A stretch of 5,651 bases of DNA from Candidatus Cloacimonadota bacterium. Its GTDB lineage: Bacteria > Cloacimonadota > Cloacimonadia > JGIOTU-2. This document shows, in pieces, positions 1 through 4,548 of the stretch (its first letter is position 1; each line of letters begins with the position of its first letter). Under the pieces are notes generated by a model that made no database searches, was not told the origin of the DNA, and saw only the letters and a program-made list of their open reading frames with translations. Location of the stretch: contig JAGGUR010000013.1 in assembly GCA_021158425.1 (NCBI GenBank), positions 1 through 5,651 on the forward strand, given 5' to 3'. The position numbers and the translations under genes are program-made.

Positions 1-86
1 AGTTATTTAATTTATGGATATAAGCATATTCTGAGATATCAGCGCTTTTGTAATCTGACAAAGTAATAATAGTATATATTTTTTAT

Positions 87-114
87 TTGACAAAATGTAT
101 AATTTTGTTATATT
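87..114 (+). promoter_or_regulatory. Sigma70-like promoter for the arsR-type gene
   Basis: A perfect -35 hexamer TTGACA (87-92) is followed after 16 bases by TATATT (109-114), a good -10 match. Transcription would be expected to start about 7 bases further on, at or next to the ATG at 121, which implies a leaderless or nearly leaderless mRNA. That fits the absence of any Shine-Dalgarno sequence before that ATG. Hexamers and spacing are read directly; the start site is inferred. The whole of 1-120 is otherwise very AT-rich with no supported gene. Confidence 0.6.
88..110. promoter_or_regulatory. Inverted-repeat operator candidate inside the promoter
   Basis: TGACAAAAT (88-96) and ATTTTGTTA (102-110) form an inverted repeat with 8 of 9 pairs matching around a 5-base centre. 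It covers the last five bases of the -35 hexamer, the spacer and the first bases of the -10. ArsR-family dimers bind such AT-rich palindromes and usually repress their own promoter, so autoregulation by the adjacent gene is the natural reading. An additional half-site-like CTGACAAAG lies at 55-63. The repeat is seen; its binding by this regulator is inferred. Confidence 0.45.
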
Positions 115-120
115 TTAAAT

Positions 121-453
121 ATGCACAAATATGCAAATATGAAAAAATGGAAGTTTGGAATCGGTTATGACCCGATTTCTCTAATTTTTAAGGCACTTTC
201 CTGTGACCAGAGAATAAATATCATCAGGATTTTAAAATATGGAGAACAGAGTGTTTCAGAAATTGCATCATTCCTTTCAATTCATCAATCTGTTGTTTCC
301 AGGCATCTTTATATACTCCAATCTGCTGGACTAATTGTTAGTAGAAAGAAAGGTGTTGAAGTTTATTACAAATTAAGCTCTCCAAAGACATTAGAACTTC
401 TAAAAAGTGCTGAGGAAATTATTGAAATAAGAAAAAAATTAATGAGATTATAA
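121..453 (+). CDS. ArsR-family winged-helix transcriptional regulator
   Basis: A 110-residue DNA-binding repressor of the usual ArsR/SmtB length, acting in the cytoplasm as a dimer. The family opening (FKALSCDQRINIIRIL, about 23-38) is followed by a helix-turn-helix: SVSEIASFLSI (44-54), then recognition helix QSVVSRHLYILQSAGLI (56-72). A beta wing follows (RKKGVEVYYKL, 75-85) and then a C-terminal dimerisation helix (91-110). The classic alpha-3 metal motif ELCVCDL is absent. The only cysteine is C28, so a two-cysteine arsenic/cadmium site of the usual kind is not visible; the effector could be redox, metal through other ligands, or something else. ATG 121 is chosen because the promoter -10 ends 7 bases upstream; M7 (ATG 139) is an alternative and also lacks an RBS. 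It heads an Fe-S-related gene string and probably controls itself, perhaps also the next genes. Confidence 0.9.
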   Translation: MHKYANMKKWKFGIGYDPISLIFKALSCDQRINIIRILKYGEQSVSEIASFLSIHQSVVSRHLYILQSAGLIVSRKKGVEVYYKLSSPKTLELLKSAEEIIEIRKKLMRL

Positions 454-484
454 ACAAGAGTTAAGTTTTTAATTGAATAATTTT

Positions 485-498
485 TGCTATAATTAGCA
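485..498 (+). promoter_or_regulatory. Extended -10 promoter with palindrome, upstream of NifX-like gene
   Basis: TGCTATAAT (485-493) is a consensus extended -10 element (TGn plus TATAAT). The base stretch at the -35 position is only GTTTTT, as is common for extended -10 promoters. The element lies inside a palindrome, TGCTA TAAT TAGCA (485-498), flanked by T5 on the left and A-rich sequence on the right, so it could also be an operator or a weak hairpin. A transcript from here would have a leader of about 38 bases before the next gene. Function is inferred from sequence match. Confidence 0.5.
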
Positions 499-527
499 GA
501 AAAAATAATGGCAAAATAAATAATAAT

Positions 528-533
528 GGAGGT
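528..533 (+). promoter_or_regulatory. Strong Shine-Dalgarno of the NifX-like gene
   Basis: GGAGGT lies 5 bases before ATG 539, which fixes that start and contrasts with the SD-less regulator gene upstream. Confidence 0.8.
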
Positions 534-538
534 ATAAA

Positions 539-1006
539 ATGATTATCGCATTTGCGTCAGATGATAAGAATGGACTTGATGGAGTCCTTGCTTACCATTT
601 TGGGAGATGTCCATATTTTACTTTTGTTGAAGTTGACAAAAGTAAAGTAAAAGATGTAAGGATAGAAAGTAATCCTTATATGGGTTCCCATGATGTAGGA
701 GTTGTCCCAGAATACATTCACAGAAAAGGTGGAGAGATGATAGTAGCTGGTGGAATGGGACCAAGAGCACAGGAATGGTTTGCCAAGTTAGGTGTAAAGC
801 CAATGGTAGGTGCTTATGGCAGGATAAAGGATGTAGTAGAAGAAATTATTAAACATCCAGTAGAAGTTTCTACCTTTCCAACCAGTCCCAAAGAAATTGA
901 ATCCGGTGAAAGTGATGAAGCAGAAAGGCTAAAAAAAGAGGTTGCTCACTTACGAGAAACTATTGCAGATTTGAATGAAAGATTGAAGAAATTGGAAGAC
1001 AAATAG
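539..1006 (+). CDS. NifX/NifB C-terminal-like (dinitrogenase FeMo-cofactor biosynthesis family) protein with coiled-coil tail
   Basis: A 155-residue protein whose first ~110 residues match the dinitrogenase iron-molybdenum cofactor family (NifX/NafY/NifB C-terminus type, PF02579). These small ribonuclease-H-like domains bind Fe-S or cofactor precursors and are widespread outside nitrogen fixers. Visible signatures are the start strand MIIAFASDD, the loop YHFGRCPYFTFVEVD (19-33) with H20 and C24, and GGMGPRAQEWFAKLGVKP (71-88). After a short linker, residues 126-155 are a highly charged heptad-like helix (LKKEVAHLRETIADLNERL region), a likely coiled coil for dimerisation or partner docking. 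The gene has its own promoter and RBS and is followed 21 bases later by the broken MIP18-like gene, a frequent family partner. No nitrogenase genes are seen, so a role in Fe-S cluster carriage or metal sensing is more likely than FeMo-co synthesis; the exact role is unknown. Confidence 0.88.
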   Translation: MIIAFASDDKNGLDGVLAYHFGRCPYFTFVEVDKSKVKDVRIESNPYMGSHDVGVVPEYIHRKGGEMIVAGGMGPRAQEWFAKLGVKPMVGAYGRIKDVVEEIIKHPVEVSTFPTSPKEIESGESDEAERLKKEVAHLRETIADLNERLKKLEDK

Positions 1007-1027
1007 TTAAAAAAGGATAGTATAAAT

Positions 1028-1319
1028 ATGAATGAATAAAGAATTAGAGAAGTACTTGCAAAGGTAAAGCATCCAGCTATTGATTGCAGTTTGATAGATC
1101 TAGGGATAGTTAAGGATATAAAAGTTGAGGAAGACAAGGTTAATATTACAGTGGCTTTTCCTTTCCCAAATATTCCTATCAAGTATCAACTGGTGAGAAG
1201 TGTACAGAATCCATTGGAAAAAGTTTGGTTTAGATGTTAAAGTGAAAACAACGGTAATGAATCAAGAAGAATTGCAAAACTTCTTAAAGAAGGAAGGGGA
1301 AAATTGGAGTGGTATGTAA
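1028..1319 (+). pseudogene. Broken MIP18/DUF59-family Fe-S assembly gene (nonsense codon plus frameshift)
   Basis: An RBS-like AAAGGATAG (1010-1018) precedes ATG 1028. The frame reads M-N-E, then TAA (1037-1039), then continues with clear DUF59 sequence: REVLAKVKHPAIDCSLIDLG, a GIVKDIKVEEDKVNITVAF strand pair, and a helix ending NPLEK at about 1222. There the frame breaks. Reading on from 1221 in the next frame gives KFGLDVKVKTTVMNQEEL and the tail NFLKKEGENWSGM, with its stop at 1317-1319. Removing one A from the A5 run at 1218-1222 restores the join. Repaired, the product is 96 residues, normal for the family, which helps deliver or assemble Fe-S clusters (SufT/MIP18/Mrp-associated). The usual Cys of the TxxxCP-type motif is not present in the matching strand (AFPFPNIPI). 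Two independent lesions make a real pseudogene more likely than one sequencing error, but a poor assembly cannot be excluded. Confidence 0.85.
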
Positions 1320-1340
1320 ATATTGAAATGAGGTGATAAA

Positions 1341-1391
1341 ATGAAGATAGCTTTTGCCACAGAGAGAGGTAGGAGTATATGCTTGAATTAA
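1341..1391 (+). pseudogene. Truncated start of a second NifX-like gene (or leader peptide) overlapping sufC
   Basis: A good Shine-Dalgarno, AGGTGAT (1331-1337), precedes ATG 1341, which opens a 16-codon reading frame beginning MKIAFATE. That matches the usual first strand of NifX-family proteins and the MIIAFAS start of the gene at 539. Homology then stops: the following codons (RGRSICLN) are simply the sufC ribosome binding region and start read in another frame, ending at TAA 1389-1391. The simplest reading is that a deletion removed nearly all of a second NifX-like gene and fused its start to sufC. Translation of this stub would run through the sufC start (1379) and could couple sufC translation to it. 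The homology claim rests on only 7-8 residues, so confidence is moderate. Confidence 0.5.
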
Positions 1392-2098
1392 AAGATATTC
1401 ACTATAGTGTTGAAAGAAAAGAGATTCTGAGAGGGATTAATCTTGTAATGGGAGAGGGTAAGATACACTCCATTATCGGCGTTAATGGAACAGGCAAAAC
1501 AACATTGGCTGCTGTTCTTATGGGATTAAACGGGTATAAGCCAAGCAGGGGTGAGGTACTTTTTAACGGGAAAAATATAACGAATTTTCCAACAACTGAA
1601 AGAGCAAAACTCGGTATTACACTTGCCTGGCAGATACCTGCAAATTTTGAGGGAATAACTGTAAGAGAATACCTTAGTATCAAAAAGAATTCTGTGGAGC
1701 CTAAAAAAGCTCTGAAGCTTGTAGGTCTTAATCCCGACCTATATCTCGACAGAACAGTGGATGAGAATTTAAGTGGCGGCGAAAGAAAAAGAATAGAACT
1801 TGCTTCTGTATTTTCTATAAAACCCAAGCTTGTGATTCTTGATGAACCAGATTCTGGTATAGATATGGCATCTATAAGTGCTATAAAAAAGATGATAAGG
1901 AGTTTTAAAAAAATGGGTGCTTCTGTATTACTGATAACACATAGCGAAAGAATGGCAAGGATTGGTGATAGTGTAGCGCTTCTCTGCAATGGGAAAATAG
2001 TGAAAGAAGGCAATGGAAAGGAAGTAACGGAGTTTTTCAGAAAGCACTGCAAGGAGTGTGACCATATAGGCGAAATAGAGGAGGAGATTTTAAAATGA
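1379..2098 (+). CDS. sufC: SufC-type ABC ATPase of Fe-S cluster assembly
   Basis: A cytosolic ATPase that pairs with SufB/SufD-type scaffolds and drives conformational change during Fe-S cluster assembly. At 239 residues it has normal SufC length, no membrane segments, and all ABC motifs: Walker A GVNGTGKTT (34-42), Q-loop WQIP with Q85, signature LSGGE (131-135), Walker B LVILDEPDSGID (151-162) with catalytic E156, and the H-loop ITHSE with H188. The DEPDSGID D-loop variant and the AWQIPANFEG segment, which should contact the scaffold, separate it from transporter ATPases. The C-terminus carries H223-C224-x2-C227-D-H229, not needed for the ABC fold and possibly a metal site. RBS sequences AGAGGT and AGGAG (1365-1375) lie just before ATG 1379. 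Its stop overlaps an ATG (ATGA, 2095-2098). The cognate scaffold gene is not adjacent but 2.4 kb downstream. Confidence 0.93.
   Translation: MLELKDIHYSVERKEILRGINLVMGEGKIHSIIGVNGTGKTTLAAVLMGLNGYKPSRGEVLFNGKNITNFPTTERAKLGITLAWQIPANFEGITVREYLSIKKNSVEPKKALKLVGLNPDLYLDRTVDENLSGGERKRIELASVFSIKPKLVILDEPDSGIDMASISAIKKMIRSFKKMGASVLLITHSERMARIGDSVALLCNGKIVKEGNGKEVTEFFRKHCKECDHIGEIEEEILK
2078..2086 (+). promoter_or_regulatory. Strong Shine-Dalgarno at the sufC 3' end
   Basis: GAGGAGGAG lies 8 bases before ATG 2095, ideal spacing for efficient initiation. The ATG it serves now opens only a 15-codon ORF, which suggests it once served a full gene, possibly the sufD-type gene now at 4544. Confidence 0.6.
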
Positions 2099-2099
2099 G
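2092..2099 (+). repeat. Direct repeat AAAATGAG, left copy (right copy 4541-4548)
   Basis: The same 8 bases, AAAATGAG, occur at the sufC stop/ATG overlap and at the start of the sufD-type gene (4541-4548), bracketing the two-gene OYE segment. Both copies contain an ATG start context, so similarity from shared function or chance is possible. An 8-base match in AT-rich sequence is weak on its own; its exact placement at the two edges is what makes it notable. Confidence 0.4.
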
Positions 2100-2142
2100 C
2101 ACTAAGAAAGTATTAAATCTGTCGGTTGACATTGAAAAATAG
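2095..2142 (+). CDS. 15-codon ORF overlapping the sufC stop; remnant or leader
   Basis: It begins at an ATG overlapping the sufC stop by four bases and is backed by the strong GAGGAGGAG sequence. It encodes MSTKKVLNLSVDIEK and ends at TAG 2140, 7 bases before the next gene. I do not recognise the peptide. Initiation here should be efficient, so it is probably translated and may feed ribosomes to the gene at 2150, whose own RBS (AGGGAT) is weak and close. It could instead be the surviving start of a longer gene lost by deletion. One base change in the TAG would extend it by only five codons to the next in-frame TAG, so a simple point-mutation pseudogene is unlikely. Confidence 0.35.
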   Translation: MSTKKVLNLSVDIEK

Positions 2143-2149
2143 GGATTAA

Positions 2150-2728
2150 ATGTATAGAGTCGAAGATACAATTAAGATGGGATATTGCCCTACAATGGAG
2201 ATTTTTTTAAACGATATAATGGAATTAAATCCTGATATTAAGCTATTATCATTTGGCAGTGCAGCCCAGGTACTTGCACTTTTAAAAGAGGATTACCTGA
2301 ATGCTGGCTTAATCGGGCGAATCGCTAAAAAAAACGAAATATATAATGAGATAAAAGAAATGAGATTGGCGAAAGGTTACACCTTGGTTGGGAAATTCAA
2401 AATCGCAATCCCTCACGGAGAATTATCCAATATGGAAATTCATACATACCTACCTGAGGAAGTTGTTAAATCCTTTATTCCTGAAGTCAACAAGGTCATT
2501 TATCACAAATCAGTTGAAGACGCCGTCAGAGAAGGAATTAGTTCTGCTATCTTAATTGACTGGGATGATTATTCCGATGATTATGAACTTATCATTCCTA
2601 TAGAAGATGAAGGCAAAGTGTTAAAGTTTAGAACTCCAACACTTTATTATCACACCAAACTTGAAAGCGATATTGAGGTGATTGAAGAGAAATTGAAACA
2701 TACAGTAGTGCAGAAATATGAAATATAA
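2150..2728 (+). CDS. Uncharacterised cytosolic protein, possible type 2 periplasmic-binding-like fold
   Basis: I do not recognise a named family. The 192-residue product has no signal peptide or membrane segment. It alternates strands and helices like one or two lobes of a type 2 periplasmic-binding fold: strand/loop IKMGYCPTMEIF (8-19), a helix, LLSFGSAAQVLALL (32-45), LIGRIAKKNE (54-63), a central region GKFKIAIPHGEL (81-92), then SVEDAVREGISSAILIDWDD (121-140) and an acidic C-terminal lobe. GSAAQVLALLKED followed by a strand ending in a GR motif is typical of ligand-sensing binding domains, so sensing a small molecule is a guess consistent with the sequence. Its stop overlaps the OYE gene by 11 bases (2718-2728), so the two are probably translationally coupled and act together, for example as an accessory or regulatory subunit. 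Start ATG 2150 has a weak AGGGAT RBS. Confidence 0.8.
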   Translation: MYRVEDTIKMGYCPTMEIFLNDIMELNPDIKLLSFGSAAQVLALLKEDYLNAGLIGRIAKKNEIYNEIKEMRLAKGYTLVGKFKIAIPHGELSNMEIHTYLPEEVVKSFIPEVNKVIYHKSVEDAVREGISSAILIDWDDYSDDYELIIPIEDEGKVLKFRTPTLYYHTKLESDIEVIEEKLKHTVVQKYEI

Positions 2729-4535
2729 AAAGCTATTTGAGTCCATAGAAATTGGGGATGTTGAATTAAAAAACAGGATAATATTTCCACCGATTTCCAC
2801 GAATTTTGCTACTTTGGACGGACATCTTACCGAAAAATATATTCGGCATTACGAGAGAAGAGCCAAAGGTGGAGTTGCTCTTATCATCGTAGAAAATGTG
2901 TGTATTGACTTTCCCTTGGCAAGACACGGAAAATTTGAAGCTCGCATCGATTCCGCAGAATTTTTGCAGGAATGGAAGGAATTGGTAAAACGCGTTCATA
3001 AATATGACGCAAAAATTTCCGTTGAATTAACCCACGATGGCTATATGGAGAAAAATGTAAATGGATTTTCTGCAGATAAGATAGAAGAGATTCTGGGGAA
3101 ATATGTAACTGCTGCTGAAATTGCATTCAAAGCAGGTTTTGACATGGTAGAAATTCAAGCAGCGCATAGTTTGCTTCCTAATAAATTCTTATCTCCGCTT
3201 ACAAACCAACGTAATGATAAATGGGGAAACCGCACTGAATTTGCCATAGAAATCAGAAAAAGAATTGGGAATAAACTTGGTTACAATTTTCCTGTAACTG
3301 TGCGTTTGGCTGTTGATGATTTCAAAGAAGGTGGCATTGATTTAAATGAAGGTAAAAGAATTGCTGATATTCTTGCGGAAGCTGGATATGATATGATTCA
3401 GGCTGATATTGGTTTGGGACCAAAAGAGAAAAGATTAGAGCCAATGGCTTACGAACAAGGCTGGCGTTCTTACCTTGCTGAAAAAATAAGACCATTACCG
3501 GTGCCAGTTACCGCAGTCGGAGTAATCAGAACTCCAGAAATTGCAGAAAAAATATTAGAAGAAAAAGCCGACCTCGTTGTACTTGGCAGAACATTAATAG
3601 CGGACCCGGATTGGGTAAATAAAGTGAAGGAAAGGAAAGAGCATCTCATCAGGAAATGTATAGGTTGCAGCGAATGTATAAAAGCGAGACATGACGAGGA
3701 TGTTGCAATAAGATGTGGCGTCAATCCAAATGTCGGTAACGAGGAAGAAATTGCAGAGGCTAAAGAGAAGAAAGTTGTTGCAGTAGTCGGCTGCGGACCC
3801 GCGGGTCTTGAAGCCACAAGAATAGCGGCTGAGCGAGGCTATGAAGTTCATCTGTTCTGCAAGGAATTTGGCGGACAGTTGAATATTGCATCAATTCCTC
3901 CCGGAAAGGAAAAATTAAGATGGCTGATAGATTACTACAGAAATGTCTTGAAAGGCTATAGCAACATAATAATCCATGAGGGAGAGTATAGAAGGAAGAG
4001 TATCATGGCAATTGAACCTGCTGGCGCAATAATGGCAACTGGAGCAGAACCATTTGTTCCATTCTCTATTGTTGAGGACATGGTTTATGTTTACGATAAA
4101 ATTCTCTACGGGACGATTAAATTCAAAAACAAAAGTATAGTTGTGGCTGGTGGCGGGCTTGTTGGATGCGAAACAGCAAATTTCCTTGCAAAGAATAATA
4201 AAATAACGATAGTCGAGATGCTGGAGGAGATTGCTCCAGGTGTGGAAACAGTAACGAGAAATCACCTTATAAATGAGCTCAAAGAAAAAGGAACGAAGAT
4301 AATGACAAAGAGAAAGGTGATCGATATAAAGAAGGGTGAGATAATACTTGAGAATACTGGTAATGGGCAGAGGGAAAAAATTAAATGTGATGCTATTGTT
4401 GTTGCAACTGGAGGCAAACCTCACAATCCATTTATTATAGATGGAATATCCAACTATGTGGTGGGGGATGCAAAAGAAGTAAGGAAAATAGTGGATGCTG
4501 TCAGGGAAGGATATATGGCAGCAAAAGAAGTTTAG
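2718..4535 (+). CDS. Old Yellow Enzyme / 2,4-dienoyl-CoA reductase-like Fe-S flavoenzyme
   Basis: A 605-residue NAD(P)H-dependent flavin oxidoreductase with the three-part build of FadH, trimethylamine dehydrogenase and clostridial enoate reductases, and somewhat shorter than those. Residues 1-310 form the FMN TIM barrel: PPISTNFATLDG (24-35), ERRAKGGVALIIVEN (46-60), FLSPLTNQRNDKWGN (157-171), and VGVIRTPE plus LGRTLIADPDW (267-299). Cysteines C314, C317, C320 and C333 match the 4Fe-4S site. Residues 351-605 carry GCGPAG (358-363, FAD), EFGGQLNIA (383-391), GGGLVG (478-483, NAD(P)H), VVATGG (561-566) and GDAKEVRKIVDAVREGY (583-599). The barrel active-site Tyr position after AH is Leu (L152), and the usual QLxH is ELTH (103-106), so its substrate chemistry may differ from dienoyl-CoA reduction. 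There is no clear RBS; translation probably depends on the 11-base overlap with the preceding gene. It ends 8 bases before the sufD-type gene. Confidence 0.92.
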   Translation: MKYKKLFESIEIGDVELKNRIIFPPISTNFATLDGHLTEKYIRHYERRAKGGVALIIVENVCIDFPLARHGKFEARIDSAEFLQEWKELVKRVHKYDAKISVELTHDGYMEKNVNGFSADKIEEILGKYVTAAEIAFKAGFDMVEIQAAHSLLPNKFLSPLTNQRNDKWGNRTEFAIEIRKRIGNKLGYNFPVTVRLAVDDFKEGGIDLNEGKRIADILAEAGYDMIQADIGLGPKEKRLEPMAYEQGWRSYLAEKIRPLPVPVTAVGVIRTPEIAEKILEEKADLVVLGRTLIADPDWVNKVKERKEHLIRKCIGCSECIKARHDEDVAIRCGVNPNVGNEEEIAEAKEKKVVAVVGCGPAGLEATRIAAERGYEVHLFCKEFGGQLNIASIPPGKEKLRWLIDYYRNVLKGYSNIIIHEGEYRRKSIMAIEPAGAIMATGAEPFVPFSIVEDMVYVYDKILYGTIKFKNKSIVVAGGGLVGCETANFLAKNNKITIVEMLEEIAPGVETVTRNHLINELKEKGTKIMTKRKVIDIKKGEIILENTGNGQREKIKCDAIVVATGGKPHNPFIIDGISNYVVGDAKEVRKIVDAVREGYMAAKEV

Positions 4536-4540
4536 GCGGC

Positions 4541-4548
4541 AAAATGAG
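4541..4548 (+). repeat. Direct repeat AAAATGAG, right copy (left copy 2092-2099)
   Basis: The right-hand copy spans the start codon of the sufD-type gene. See the left copy at the sufC end for interpretation and caveats. Confidence 0.4.

Noticed and set aside
1..65. Minus-strand open frame with a possible TTG start near 65, which would be a divergent gene.
   Set aside because: About 20 codons with no RBS and no recognisable motif; too short to separate from chance.
1..66. An open + strand frame ending in TAA at 64-66, which could be the tail of an upstream gene.
   Set aside because: Only 21 codons of unrecognisable AT-rich sequence; an opposite-strand frame is equally open here, so neither is supported.
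454..538. The palindrome after the arsR-type gene as an intrinsic terminator.
   Set aside because: The 5-base stem has only two G-C pairs and is followed by A-rich, not T-rich, sequence on the + strand.
1402..2052. A 216-codon minus-strand ORF opposite sufC.
   Set aside because: A shadow of sufC: the + strand frame has every ABC motif, while the opposite frame has a low-complexity Ser/Leu/Ile/Phe-rich composition and no RBS.
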